23,863 nucleotides of DNA, from positions 1 through 23,863 of the forward strand of contig QMMS01000030.1 of NCBI GenBank assembly GCA_003647375.1, in the 5' to 3' direction. Shown here piece after piece: positions 7,385 to 16,052 of this stretch (the first letter of the stretch is position 1; every line of letters begins with the position of its first letter). This DNA is from Deltaproteobacteria bacterium (GTDB taxonomy: Bacteria; Desulfobacterota; Desulfobacteria; Desulfobacterales; B30-G6). A model generated the notes under the pieces. The model worked only from the letters and a program-made list of their open reading frames with translations, searched no databases and had not been told where the DNA came from. Position numbers and translations under genes: made by a program.

Positions 7385-9299
7385 GACAAGCCCGAGCCGT
7401 TCATATCAGACCATTCGAGAGATGGCGGATAAAAAGAGGGATCAATTCATACAAACTCCGATGCCCAAAATTCACATTGGTATGGCTACCTGTGGTATTG
7501 CATCGGGTGCACTCGAAACCAAGCAGGCCTTTGAAGAAGCCCTTGCAGAAAGACACGTGGCGGCTCAGATCCATACTGTCGGTTGTGCGGGTCATTGCTA
7601 TGCAGAGCCGGTGGTGATCATCGACCATCCGGACTCAGGTTTTCCGCCGATCTTTTACCCGAATGTGAGTCCCGGCAAGGCCAGGATGCTTACGAAGCTG
7701 TTTCTGGAAGAGGGGGATCCCCGCTTTGAGCATCTACTGGGCGCGACAATGGAAAATGAATTGATTCCTTCGGTCATGGAATTTTCCAGGTTCAGTATGG
7801 AGAAGCGGATCATTACCGAAAAATGTGGGTTGATCGATCCTGAAGACATTTACGACTACATTGCCTCCGGCGGGTATCAAGCCCTGGATCAGGCACTCCA
7901 GAATGATCCGGAAGACATTATTTCGGAGATCACTATGTCCGGCTTGAGGGGAAGAGGTGGTGCGGGTTTTTCAACCGGTCTGAAATGGGAAAAAGTCAAA
8001 AGTGCCGGAAATGAGCCGAAATATCTGATTTGTAATGCAGACGAGGGAGACCCCGGTGCCTACATGGATCGGACGATTATCGAAAGCAACCCGCACCAGG
8101 TCCTTGAAGGTATGGCCGTTTGCGCCTATGCCACGGGAATTGAAAAAGCGATTATCTATGTCAGGGCTGAATATCCCCTGGCGGTAAGAATGATCGAGAA
8201 GGCCATAGGGCAGGCCGAGGGGATGGGTCTGATAGGGAAAGATATACTGGGAACGGGGTTTAATTTGCACATCGAGGTGTTTCAGGGCTCCGGGGCTTTT
8301 GTCTGTGGGGAAGAAACCGCTTTGATACGGTCCATCGAAGGTGTCCGGGGAATGCCGAGGCATCGACCGCCCTATCCGGTTGAAACGGGCCTGTGGGGTC
8401 GGCCAACCATTATCAATAATGTCAAGACACTGGCCGGCGTGCCACCCATCATCGAGAGGGGCGCTGACTGGTTTCGAAGCATCGGAACCGAGAACAGCCC
8501 GGGAACGGCTGTTTTCTCCGTTGTCGGAGACGTGGTGCATCCGGGTCTGGTTGAGATTTCCATGGGAGTAACCCTGCGAACACTTATCTTTGATATATGC
8601 GGCGGTATCCCGAACAAAAAGGCATTCAAGGCAGTCCAGATCGGCGGACCTTCCGGTGGCTGCCTGCCCGAAAGCTTTCTCGATATTCCCATCGATTTTG
8701 ATTCCTTGAAGGACGCTGGTGCGATGATGGGCTCCGGGGGCATGGTGGTCATGGCTGAAGATTCCTGTGTTGTGGATGTATCGCGCTATTTTCTCGATTT
8801 TATTCAGAATGAATCCTGTGGCAAATGTACTTTCTGCAGAATCGGTACCCATCACCTTCTCCGTATCCTGGAACGGATGACCAGGGGGGAAGGCTGCCCG
8901 GATGACTTGGTTCTGCTGGAAAAGCTGAGTCGGGATATCCAGATGGGTTCTTTGTGTGGCCTGGGAAAAACAGCGCCCAATCCAGTCCTGACATCCCTGC
9001 GTTATTTTGAAGACGAATATCGGGCTCATGTCCTGGAAAAGAGATGTCCCGGCTTAACGTGCCGTGCATTGACGGCGTTTTACATCGATCTTGAAAAATG
9101 TGCCAGAGGATGTGATGCCTGTGTCGGCAGCTGTCCCACCGATGCCATCTTTACCACCAGTACGCGCAAAAAAGGCATCGATCAGGAACTGTGTGTGAAG
9201 TGCGGAGAATGTATGGTGGCCTGTCCACCGGATTATGATGCAGTCATGCGGGTGTCGCCGCCTGGTCTGGCACCGAGCATCGAGCGGCCCGAAAAATGA
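7377..9299 (+). CDS. NuoF-like NAD(P)H/FMN and iron-sulfur subunit with extra ferredoxin domains
   Basis: The protein has 640 residues from the ATG at 7377. Residues about 31-80 are a thioredoxin-like [2Fe-2S] domain (TCGIASGA with Cys39, then GCAGHC with Cys70 and Cys74); only three cysteines are obvious. The core has the NADH/FMN motif GRGGAG at 192-197 and CNADEGDPGAY. The N3-type [4Fe-4S] motif CGKCTFC (Cys481, 484, 487) is completed by Cys527. From Cys575 a two-cluster ferredoxin tail follows (CARGCDACVGSC, CVKCGECMVAC). This architecture is that of HydB/HndC/BamH-type soluble diaphorase subunits rather than of membrane complex I. The start overlaps the preceding stop as ATGCATAA, so the two genes are probably coupled; an upstream TTG at 7332 would lie deep inside the previous gene. 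Confidence 0.92.
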   Translation: MHKTSPSRSYQTIREMADKKRDQFIQTPMPKIHIGMATCGIASGALETKQAFEEALAERHVAAQIHTVGCAGHCYAEPVVIIDHPDSGFPPIFYPNVSPGKARMLTKLFLEEGDPRFEHLLGATMENELIPSVMEFSRFSMEKRIITEKCGLIDPEDIYDYIASGGYQALDQALQNDPEDIISEITMSGLRGRGGAGFSTGLKWEKVKSAGNEPKYLICNADEGDPGAYMDRTIIESNPHQVLEGMAVCAYATGIEKAIIYVRAEYPLAVRMIEKAIGQAEGMGLIGKDILGTGFNLHIEVFQGSGAFVCGEETALIRSIEGVRGMPRHRPPYPVETGLWGRPTIINNVKTLAGVPPIIERGADWFRSIGTENSPGTAVFSVVGDVVHPGLVEISMGVTLRTLIFDICGGIPNKKAFKAVQIGGPSGGCLPESFLDIPIDFDSLKDAGAMMGSGGMVVMAEDSCVVDVSRYFLDFIQNESCGKCTFCRIGTHHLLRILERMTRGEGCPDDLVLLEKLSRDIQMGSLCGLGKTAPNPVLTSLRYFEDEYRAHVLEKRCPGLTCRALTAFYIDLEKCARGCDACVGSCPTDAIFTTSTRKKGIDQELCVKCGECMVACPPDYDAVMRVSPPGLAPSIERPEK

Positions 9300-9318
9300 A
9301 CGTTTGGAATTTAAGGGA

Positions 9319-9581
9319 AACCAGTTATCCGCAAAACTCAAGCTGGGTTGTCTTGGCGGTCTGCGGAAATTCGTTTTAAAGCCGGCCAAAACTCGCTCCT
9401 AAGGCGCCGTAAGGCCCGCCGCTGCACGTTGTATTTAGATATGTTTATAAATAACGGCTGGTTTATCTTTGTAACCATCTAGTTTATGCTGCGGGCCTAA
9501 CGGCGTCTAACGATCTCAGACAGTTGCCCGACTTTAAAACGAACCCCCGCAGACCTCTGTACGCGGTATCCCTTGAGCTTT
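9319..9581. repeat. Large intergenic palindromic element, copy 1
   Basis: Most of the 311-base gap between the NuoF-like and HoxU-like genes is one long inverted repeat. GGTCTGCGG-AAA-TTCGTTTTAAAG at 9358-9381 pairs with 9532-9555 except for the AAA/CCC centre. The 17 bases at 9403-9419 pair with 9491-9507 with two mismatches. AAAACTCAAG at 9333-9342 pairs with 9572-9581 with one mismatch. The outer left part AACCAGTTATCCGCAAAAC at 9319-9337 recurs with one change at 22843-22861. No protein-coding frame looks real. It may be a non-autonomous mobile element or a structured RNA segment. Confidence 0.7.
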
Positions 9582-9610
9582 ATAGATAACCGCATAAAGG
9601 AAAGAGTAGA

Positions 9611-10249
9611 ATGCTTAGCATAACAGTCGATGATCGAGATCTTGAGGTTACAGAGAATACTACGATCCTTACAGCCTGTCTGGAAAACGATATCTATATT
9701 CCGAATCTGTGTTTTATGGAGAGCATGGCACATCCGCCTGCATCCTGCAGGCTTTGTTTTGTTGAAATAGCCGGCATGGACCGCCCGGTTACATCGTGTA
9801 CCATAAAAGTAACTCAGGGCATGCGGGTTGCCACCGACACACCCGATGTCAGGCGATTGCAGCGATCAGCCTTACGAATGCTGCTTTCCGTCCATCATAT
9901 TGACTGCCGGAACTGCCCGGCAAACAAGCAATGTGAGCTGCAGAAGATAGCCAAATTTCTGAAAACGGGATTAAAGGCCAAACCCCTAGAAACTGTTTTA
10001 AAGGACGTGGAAATCGATAACACCCATCCTCATATCGATTACTTCCCCAACCGGTGCGTTTTATGCGGGAAATGCATTGAGGTGTGCCGGGAGCAAAACG
10101 GTCATCCCTTCTTTGCCTTTGCCAAACGCGGATTTCATACCATCATCAGCGCCTATGGCCTACAAGTGACACCAGACAATAATTGTCGGACATGTGAAGC
10201 CTGCGTTGCCATTTGCCCGGTGGCAGCCATTATGATGCGGGCAGAGTGA
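9611..10249 (+). CDS. HoxU/NuoG-N-terminal-like iron-sulfur subunit
   Basis: The 212-residue protein matches the N-terminal iron-sulfur part of NuoG and of Fe-hydrogenases, without any catalytic domain. A plant-type [2Fe-2S] domain uses Cys34, Cys46, Cys49 and Cys63. A His-Cys [4Fe-4S] motif follows (His95, Cys99, Cys102, Cys108). Two ferredoxin-type [4Fe-4S] motifs follow at Cys149/152/155/159 and Cys192/195/198/202. It would form the electron wire between the NuoF-like flavin and an external partner. AAGGAAAG lies about seven bases before the ATG. Close relatives by layout are HoxU, the small HydA-like subunits and BamI; the partner enzyme is not encoded here. Confidence 0.88.
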   Translation: MLSITVDDRDLEVTENTTILTACLENDIYIPNLCFMESMAHPPASCRLCFVEIAGMDRPVTSCTIKVTQGMRVATDTPDVRRLQRSALRMLLSVHHIDCRNCPANKQCELQKIAKFLKTGLKAKPLETVLKDVEIDNTHPHIDYFPNRCVLCGKCIEVCREQNGHPFFAFAKRGFHTIISAYGLQVTPDNNCRTCEACVAICPVAAIMMRAE

Positions 10250-10318
10250 CGGTGTATTTTCGCGTTTCAACGTTTGGTGTGCCTGCGGCCCTATCCTGGA
10301 ATGTGCGTTCTGAAAAAA

Positions 10319-10540
10319 TCACTTCACCGCTCTGAAATTCGTGATGGCGGCGAAACGCCCTGTTTTAGTGATTCCCAACCAGGTACCACCAGCCTTGAGG
10401 TCACGCCCGGCAAGGATTTCCGGAGCGTCGTCCCAGAAGGCAACCTGCCGGGTGGGCCGGTTATAAAATTCGTCGCGATTGGCAGCCAGGACGAGTCGAT
10501 AATCCGGGTGAGATCGGTATGCAAAGATGATAAGACACAC
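10319..10540 (-). pseudogene. NRDE/TANGO2-family protein, N-terminal remnant
   Basis: Minus-strand translation from a GTG at 10540 gives 73 residues that begin with the family's N-terminus: CLIIFAYRSHPDYRL, the diagnostic AANRDEFYNRP, then WDDAPEILAGRDLKAGGTW and GRFAAITNF. Family members (DUF833, TANGO2-like) are usually about 250 residues long. Here the frame stops at 10319 shortly after the ITNF segment, and I saw no continuation in the other frames of the remaining spacer down to the HoxU-like gene. The best reading is a gene cut by deletion, with only its 5' end left. A short functional protein is possible but unlikely, since the fold would be incomplete. It lies antisense between two plus-strand metabolic genes. 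Confidence 0.75.
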
Positions 10541-10625
10541 GGCGAAATATTGACCTTTTGGATGATGATATGATACGTACCCTTACCAGTATCAGAGTGA
10601 AAACGTATAATAAAGGAGAAACAGG

Positions 10626-11912
10626 ATGAAAGAAGCTGTTATTGTCGGTGGTACAAGAACTGCAATAGGAACTTTTGGAAGTGGTTTGAAAACGATCTCC
10701 GTGGTGGAACTGGGATCCATTGTCATGAAAGATGTTTTCAACCGGACCGGTCTCCGGCCGGTAGCCAGTGACGCCATGGAGGCTTTTGCCCCGGATAAAT
10801 TGAAGGGCAGAGGCAGAATCGAGCTGGAAACCCGACACGGCGAGTGGGACGATGCATTCATTCCCGTAACTGTGGACGAGGTCATCATGGGGAATGTTCT
10901 CCAGGCCGCTCAGGGCCAGAATCCGGCCCGCCAGGCCATGATCCGGGCGGGGATCCCCAAGGAGACCCCTGCCTTGACAATTAACAAGGTATGCGGGTCA
11001 GGATTAAAAGCCATTGCCATTGGTGCTGCGGCCATTATGTCCAGTCAGGCAGACGTCATTCTTGCGGGTGGACAGGAGAGTATGAGCACCGTGCCCATGG
11101 CTCTGCCCAAGGCAAGGTGGGGGCACCGGATGGAGTTGACCGGTGTGGGAGATATTTACGACCTGATGGTCTTTGACGGTCTTTACGAAATATTTTATGG
11201 TTATCACATGGGGCTCACTGCCGAGAATATCGCCGAATTATACCATATTGGCCGGGAGGAACAGGACGAACTTGCCGTACTGAGTCATCAGCGCGCGAGA
11301 AAGGCTATCGTGGATGGCGATTTTGCCGCAGAAATTGTTCCGGTCACCATCAAGTCGCGCAAGGGAGATACCCTGTTCGATACGGACGAAAGACCCATGG
11401 AAACAGACATGGAAAAGATGACCCGATTACGGCCGGCTTTCAAAAAAGACGGCATGGTGACCGCCGGAAATGCTTCGGGTATCAACGATGGTGCGGCGGC
11501 CGTACTTCTCATGAGTGCTGAAAAGGCAGCGGAACTGAACCTCGAGCCGATTGTTAAAATCAAAGCATTTGCCTCAGGTGGTGTGGACCCCGCGTATATG
11601 GGGCTGGGACCTGTGCCTGCCGTGAGGAAGGTCCTCAAATCGACGGGGATGAGCCTGGACGATATCGACATGATCGAGCTGAACGAGGCGTTTGCAGCCC
11701 AGGCTATCGCTTGTATGCGTGAACTGGGTATTGAAACAAGTCGTCCCAATGAATTGGGAAGCGGTATTTCACTCGGTCATCCCATTGGCTGTACCGGCGC
11801 ACGTCAAATGGTCACCGGCATGAATTTAATGAAACGAAAAGATTACCAAACAGGTCTGATAAGCATGTGTATCGGCGGTGGAATGGGTATGGCCATGATT
11901 ATTGAACGTTGA
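10626..11912 (+). CDS. Acetyl-CoA C-acetyltransferase (thiolase) with N-terminal insert
   Basis: The 428-residue protein is a thiolase that condenses or cleaves acyl-CoA and acetyl-CoA. Nucleophile Cys123 lies in NKVCGSGLKA, the catalytic NEAFAAQ and GHPIGCTGAR (His385) are present, and Cys415 lies in CIGGGMGMA. Biosynthetic thiolases are usually about 390 residues with the first Cys near 88-92. The extra length is an insert at about residues 47-82, charged and including KGRGRIELETRHGEWDD, placed just before DEVIMGNVLQA. The ATG at 10626 has AAGGAG eight bases upstream. Acetoacetyl-CoA is the likely product, but a beta-oxidation role cannot be excluded. A T-run follows the stop without a clear hairpin. 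Confidence 0.93.
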   Translation: MKEAVIVGGTRTAIGTFGSGLKTISVVELGSIVMKDVFNRTGLRPVASDAMEAFAPDKLKGRGRIELETRHGEWDDAFIPVTVDEVIMGNVLQAAQGQNPARQAMIRAGIPKETPALTINKVCGSGLKAIAIGAAAIMSSQADVILAGGQESMSTVPMALPKARWGHRMELTGVGDIYDLMVFDGLYEIFYGYHMGLTAENIAELYHIGREEQDELAVLSHQRARKAIVDGDFAAEIVPVTIKSRKGDTLFDTDERPMETDMEKMTRLRPAFKKDGMVTAGNASGINDGAAAVLLMSAEKAAELNLEPIVKIKAFASGGVDPAYMGLGPVPAVRKVLKSTGMSLDDIDMIELNEAFAAQAIACMRELGIETSRPNELGSGISLGHPIGCTGARQMVTGMNLMKRKDYQTGLISMCIGGGMGMAMIIER

Positions 11913-11981
11913 TTTTTTTCTTTACTTCATGGATGATTATTGCTAAAAATCAAACCTGAACTGCGTGTTCTAAATTTAAGA

Positions 11982-12027
11982 TATAATTTAATAAAATGGT
12001 ATTTCTAAGGAACTATTTCAAATAGTT
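11982..12027 (+). promoter_or_regulatory. Possible -10 box and 17-bp palindrome before the small ORF
   Basis: TATAAT occurs at 11982-11987 in an AT-rich spacer, but no convincing -35 box is at the right distance. AACTATTT-c-AAATAGTT at 12011-12027 is a perfect palindrome ending directly against the ribosome site of the 51-codon ORF. It could be an operator, or a weak leader hairpin that affects translation. Confidence 0.3.
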
Positions 12028-12038
12028 GGGAGGCCTGT

Positions 12039-12194
12039 ATGAACGTTAGCAGAAAATTGGGTATTCTGGTTTTTTGTGGTGTGCCGGCGATTGTCGGCGG
12101 CGGAATTTTATATGCTGTTTTCGGGAACTACATACCTGTCTTTATATATGAAGTATTGCTTGTATTTGCAGCTGGTAGCTACGTAAGCAGATAG
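12039..12194 (+). CDS. Small hydrophobic membrane protein (51 residues)
   Basis: This short ORF starts MNVSRKLGILVFCGVP and ends AAGSYVSR. After a positively charged N-terminus (Arg5, Lys6), two hydrophobic stretches can be read at about residues 8-27 and 32-47. They are separated by a short GNYIP turn, so a two-helix inner-membrane hairpin is likely. The ribosome site GGGAGG lies six bases before the ATG and is one of the best in the window. The ORF sits 31 bases upstream of the AI-2E-type permease on the same strand and may be co-transcribed with it. I do not recognise a family. Reality is supported by the ribosome site, membrane-like composition and position, not by homology. Confidence 0.6.
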   Translation: MNVSRKLGILVFCGVPAIVGGGILYAVFGNYIPVFIYEVLLVFAAGSYVSR

Positions 12195-12225
12195 AACGCC
12201 TTCCATGTAACACACTGGGGATCGT

Positions 12226-13362
12226 ATGACCGAAAAAACTGCCAGCTATACGATTTTATTGTTTTTTTTAGCTTGTTTTCTGATATCGATATTTCTGCTT
12301 GGCTGGCTTCTGTGGCCGTTTCTGTCCATTATTATTCTTGCGGCGGTTGTGTCCGGGATTTTCAGCCCGCTGTATGGTCGTATTTCCGGCAGTGGCACTG
12401 TTCGGCCGGCCATTGCATCTTTTCTGACCTGTTGTGTGATTTTCTGCATCCTTTTTGTCCCCATCGTTCTATTTGTAAGCATTCTGTCAAAGGAGGCCTA
12501 CGATCTCTATCTGGCGGCCAAGGATGCCATGATCAGCCCGCAGATTATAGCACTCATGGAAGGGAGCAAAGTCCTTGAGATTACCAACAACGTGCTGACA
12601 AAATTTAATTTTCAGATCACCGTAGAGGAACTCAACACTTACATATCCGAGATCGCCAAATTCGTGGGTCTATTCCTTTACAACCAGGCAAGGTCGATTG
12701 CGTCCAATATGCTGGCATTTTTCATTAATTTTTTCCTGATGCTGCTTGTTATCTATTATCTGCTCATCGATGGCGGGCGGCTTGTTTCTTTTATTATTGA
12801 TCTATCTCCGCTTCCCAGTAATCAGGATCAAATCCTCCTGAAAAAATTCAAGGATATGGCGGGAGCCATCCTCATCGGGAATGGGGCCGGCGGTTTGATC
12901 CAGGGACTCACAGGGGGGATTGTATTCAGCATCTTTGGACTGCCCTCACCTTTCCTGTGGGGTGTCATCATGGGGCTGCTGGCATTTCTGCCGATTATCG
13001 GCATTGGTATTGTCTTTATACCTGCCGCCATTTATCTGTTTCTCAAAGGGCGGATCGCGTCGGGCATCTTTTTCATTGTTTTTTACGTTGTTCTTTCCGG
13101 GGGGGTCGAATACTTTTTCAAACCCAAACTCGTGGGACAGCGGGTGAAAATGCATACACTGCTGGTGTTTTTAGCCATCATCGGCGGGTTGAAGCTTTTT
13201 GGCATTCTGGGCATTATTTACGGCCCGCTGGTGATTACCGCATTCTTGACCCTGACCGATATCTATCGTACCAACTACCAAACAATGGTGAATCCTCTGG
13301 GAATGCCGTTGGAAGGAACATGTGCATCAGAATCTCATGAATCAAAACCAACAGAAATGTAA
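12226..13362 (+). CDS. AI-2E family transporter (YdiK/PerM-like permease)
   Basis: The 378-residue protein is very hydrophobic with the usual family layout. Two N-terminal helices (about residues 8-45) and a third near 60-85 are followed by an amphipathic extracytoplasmic region around 90-140. A cluster of helices runs from about 155 to 345, with GLIQGLTGGIVFSIFGLPSP and the conserved FLPIIGIGIVFIPAAIYL. The C-terminal tail is hydrophilic. Family members export or exchange small solutes (AI-2, or Na+/H+ exchange in some); the substrate here is unknown. GGGG lies a few bases before the ATG. gyrA starts 8 bases after the stop. Confidence 0.9.
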   Translation: MTEKTASYTILLFFLACFLISIFLLGWLLWPFLSIIILAAVVSGIFSPLYGRISGSGTVRPAIASFLTCCVIFCILFVPIVLFVSILSKEAYDLYLAAKDAMISPQIIALMEGSKVLEITNNVLTKFNFQITVEELNTYISEIAKFVGLFLYNQARSIASNMLAFFINFFLMLLVIYYLLIDGGRLVSFIIDLSPLPSNQDQILLKKFKDMAGAILIGNGAGGLIQGLTGGIVFSIFGLPSPFLWGVIMGLLAFLPIIGIGIVFIPAAIYLFLKGRIASGIFFIVFYVVLSGGVEYFFKPKLVGQRVKMHTLLVFLAIIGGLKLFGILGIIYGPLVITAFLTLTDIYRTNYQTMVNPLGMPLEGTCASESHESKPTEM

Positions 13363-13370
13363 GGTGAAAT

Positions 13371-15797
13371 ATGACCACGAGTGAATATACACCCGAAATC
13401 AGTATCGAAAAAGAGATGAAAAAGTCATATCTTGAATATGCCATGAGTGTCATTATCGGCCGGGCGCTGCCCGATGTCAGAGATGGCCTCAAACCAGTAC
13501 ATCGCCGGGTTCTTTTTGCGATGCGGGAAATGAAAAACGACTATAACAAGGCCTATAAAAAATCGGCTAGAATTGTCGGTGACGTTCTTGGTAAATATCA
13601 CCCCCATGGGGATACCGCCGTCTACGATACCATTGTCCGGATGGCGCAGGATTTTGCCATGCGATACCCGCTGGTGGACGGGCAGGGCAACTTTGGATCC
13701 GTGGATGGAGACTCGGCCGCAGCTATGCGGTATACCGAGATTCGAATGATGCAGCTTTCGCATCAGATGCTCATGGACCTGGAGAAGGACACGGTCGACC
13801 TGATTCCCAACTATGACGAATCCATGACCGAGCCGTCTGTTCTGCCGACCAGGATTCCAGCTCTTCTGGCAAACGGATCCTCCGGTATAGCCGTGGGTAT
13901 GGCAACCAACATACCACCGCACAATCTATGTGAGCTCATTGATGCCATCACCGCCCTCATCGATGACCCTGCCATTTCCATCGATGAACTCATGGAACAT
14001 ATGCCGGGGCCTGATTTCCCCACCGCGGGCATTATTCATGGCACAAAGGGGATCACGGACGCCTATCATACCGGCCGGGGGATTATTCGTATCCGGGCGC
14101 GTGCCAATATCGAAAAGGACAAGCGAACCGGCAGTGAGACCATTGTCATCACAGAAATTCCTTACCAGGTCAACAAGTCCCGTGTAATAGAAAAAGTGGC
14201 CGAGTTGATGCGGTCAAAGCACCTGGAAGGCATCAAATTTATCAGAGACGAGTCTGACCGGGACGGCATGCGTATCGCCCTGGGTTTGAAAAAGGACCAG
14301 GTGGCAGGCGTCATCGTCAACAAGCTATATAAACATACCCAGTTAGAAAATACATTCGGAATCATTTTTCTTGCGGTTGTTAACAAACAACCCGAAGTAA
14401 TGAACTTGAAAGCGCTTCTGGATTATTTTATTCTGCACCGCAAAGAGGTAATCATCCGGCGGACACGCTACGACCTGAACAAGGCCGAAGCCAGAGCCCA
14501 TATCCTGGAAGGTCTGAAAATCGCATTGGACCACCTGGATAAAATCGTGGCGCTTATCCGCAGCTCCAGGACACCACCCGAGGCAAAGACCCGGCTGATG
14601 AAAGAATTTGATTTGTCCCCACTGCAGGCCCAGGCCATTCTGGATATGCGCCTCCAGAGATTGACAGGCCTTGAAAGAGACAAGATCAATGATGAGTATG
14701 TCAGCCTGTTGAAGGATATCGCTTATTTCAAGGAAATTCTGGGGAGTGAAAGACTGGTCTTGAGCATCATCAAAGGAGAGCTGGTCGAAATCAGGAGCGA
14801 ATACGGTGATTCCCGTCGAACCGAGATCATAGAAGCGACGCGTGAGCTGACCATCGAGGACATGATCGTTGAAGAAGACATGGTGGTTACCATTTCCAAT
14901 AGTGGCTATATCAAACGTAACCCCATTACGCTGTACCACAACCAGCGGCGTGGAGGCAAAGGAAAGACCGCCATGGGGACGAAGGCGGAAGATTTTGTCG
15001 AACGCCTCTTCGTTGCTTCGACCCATCACACATTTCTCTTTTTTACCAACAAGGGTAGGGTTTACTGGCGCAAGGTGTACGAGATACCCCAGGCAGGGCG
15101 TTTGAGCAAGGGGAAGGCCATTGTCAACCTTCTGAATCTCGAAAAGGATGAGGAACTGGCGACGGTTCTCGATGTTCCTTCATTTGATCCGGGATCCTAT
15201 ATTATCATGGCGACCAAGAACGGACTGGTGAAAAAGACGGATCTCATGGCCTACAGCCGACCGCGTGTGGGTGGTATTATTGCGCTGAGCCTGGTAACGG
15301 GTGACGAACTTATTTCCGCCCGGATAACGGATGGAACCCGGAATGTGTTTTTGGGTTCGGTGGAAGGAAAGTCGATCCGTTTTCATGAATCCGATGTCCG
15401 TCCGACCGGCAGGGTGGCCCAGGGAGTCCGCGGGATGCGGCTGCTTTCCGGAGACACCATCATCGGTATGGAGGTCATGGGTCACGGGCAGACGTTGTGT
15501 ACAGCAACCCAGAACGGATATGGGAAGCGAACATCGATTGATGCGTACCCAATCCAAAAACGGGGTGGTCTGGGTGTCATTACAATCAAAACCAGCGAAA
15601 GGAACGGAAAAGTTGTCTCGATATTGCTGGTGGAAGAGGATGATGACCTGATGCTCATGACGGACATAGGCAAGATTATCCGGATGCCCATCAAGGGTAT
15701 CTCCGTCATCAGCCGCAATACGCAGGGTGTGACACTGATCGATATAGAAAAAGGCGAGCGTGTGGTCGGAGCTGCACGCCTGGCGGAAAAAGAATAA
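13371..15797 (+). CDS. gyrA: DNA gyrase subunit A
   Basis: The 808-residue protein is the DNA breakage-reunion subunit of gyrase. Catalytic Tyr121 lies in [10 protein letters not shown]. The quinolone-determining region reads [11 protein letters not shown] with Thr82 and Asp86, aligning with Ser83 and Asp87 of E. coli; Thr at this site also occurs naturally in other bacteria. The C-terminal beta-pinwheel begins after about residue 500 and has a GyrA box QRRGGKG at 525-531, which separates it from ParC. The length is slightly shorter than E. coli GyrA and lacks its acidic tail. TAAGGTG lies just before the ATG. No gyrB is in the window. Confidence 0.97.
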   Translation: MTTSEYTPEISIEKEMKKSYLEYAMSVIIGRALPDVRDGLKPVHRRVLFAMREMKNDYNKAYKKSARIVGDVLGKYHPHGDTAVYDTIVRMAQDFAMRYPLVDGQGNFGSVDGDSAAAMRYTEIRMMQLSHQMLMDLEKDTVDLIPNYDESMTEPSVLPTRIPALLANGSSGIAVGMATNIPPHNLCELIDAITALIDDPAISIDELMEHMPGPDFPTAGIIHGTKGITDAYHTGRGIIRIRARANIEKDKRTGSETIVITEIPYQVNKSRVIEKVAELMRSKHLEGIKFIRDESDRDGMRIALGLKKDQVAGVIVNKLYKHTQLENTFGIIFLAVVNKQPEVMNLKALLDYFILHRKEVIIRRTRYDLNKAEARAHILEGLKIALDHLDKIVALIRSSRTPPEAKTRLMKEFDLSPLQAQAILDMRLQRLTGLERDKINDEYVSLLKDIAYFKEILGSERLVLSIIKGELVEIRSEYGDSRRTEIIEATRELTIEDMIVEEDMVVTISNSGYIKRNPITLYHNQRRGGKGKTAMGTKAEDFVERLFVASTHHTFLFFTNKGRVYWRKVYEIPQAGRLSKGKAIVNLLNLEKDEELATVLDVPSFDPGSYIIMATKNGLVKKTDLMAYSRPRVGGIIALSLVTGDELISARITDGTRNVFLGSVEGKSIRFHESDVRPTGRVAQGVRGMRLLSGDTIIGMEVMGHGQTLCTATQNGYGKRTSIDAYPIQKRGGLGVITIKTSERNGKVVSILLVEEDDDLMLMTDIGKIIRMPIKGISVISRNTQGVTLIDIEKGERVVGAARLAEKE

Positions 15798-15837
15798 ATT
15801 CGCCGGGGGCGAATTTATAGATAGCGGCTGCGCCGCT
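15795..15837 (+). terminator. Twin short hairpins at the gyrA stop codon
   Basis: TAAATTCGCC (15795-15804) pairs perfectly with GGCGAATTTA (15808-15817) across a GGG loop, and the stem begins with the gyrA stop codon itself. A second hairpin, AGCGGC-tgc-GCCGCT (15823-15837), follows five bases later. There is no U-run of a classic intrinsic terminator, so this may instead protect the 3' end. Confidence 0.5.
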
Positions 15838-15869
15838 TATATTAACCTGGCAACTAAATAGCTCAATAC

Positions 15870-15931
15870 GTCATGCCGGGCTTGATCCGGCATCCAGTGC
15901 CTTCCTGGATTCCTGCCTTCACAGGAATGAC
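15870..15931. repeat. REP-type palindrome of the GTCAT...CCAG / CTGG...ATGAC kind
   Basis: The left arm 15870-15897 begins GTCATGCCGGG and ends CATCCAG. The right arm 15905-15931 begins CTGGATTCC and ends GGAATGAC. The arms are diverged inverted copies, and each arm has its own small internal palindrome. Intergenic repeats of this general form are widespread in Proteobacteria; that link is from general knowledge. It lies between gyrA and gpsA. Confidence 0.65.
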
Positions 15932-15980
15932 AACCGTAGGGTATTTAACCGCCGGAGTAATAACCTTAGTATGGAAATTT

Positions 15981-16044
15981 GGAATCACACAAAGTGAGCT
16001 AAAATTTTCGTGTTTTTAGTATTTCGTGTTTTCGTGATTGGTTT
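15981..16044. repeat. 8-bp periodic repeat with inverted half (element D)
   Basis: Consecutive octamers at 16005-16044 are ttttcgtg, tttttagt, atttcgtg, ttttcgtg, attggttt. The preceding 15985-16004 (starting tcacacaaa) resembles the reverse complement in a degenerate way, so the architecture matches element B. The block ends 8 bases before the gpsA start and leaves no room for a normal ribosome site. Confidence 0.45.
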
Positions 16045-16052
16045 TATAAAAT

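Noticed and set aside
7971..9029. Long minus-strand ORF (352 codons) inside the NuoF-like gene
   Set aside because: It is antisense to a gene with intact cluster and flavin motifs; its translation shows no domain and looks like a codon-bias shadow.
10606..10611. Perfect TATAAT before the thiolase gene
   Set aside because: Transcription would start inside the ribosome site; no -35 box supports it.
14343..15029. Minus-strand ORF of 228 codons inside gyrA
   Set aside because: It is antisense to conserved gyrA sequence, with no recognisable protein and no ribosome site.
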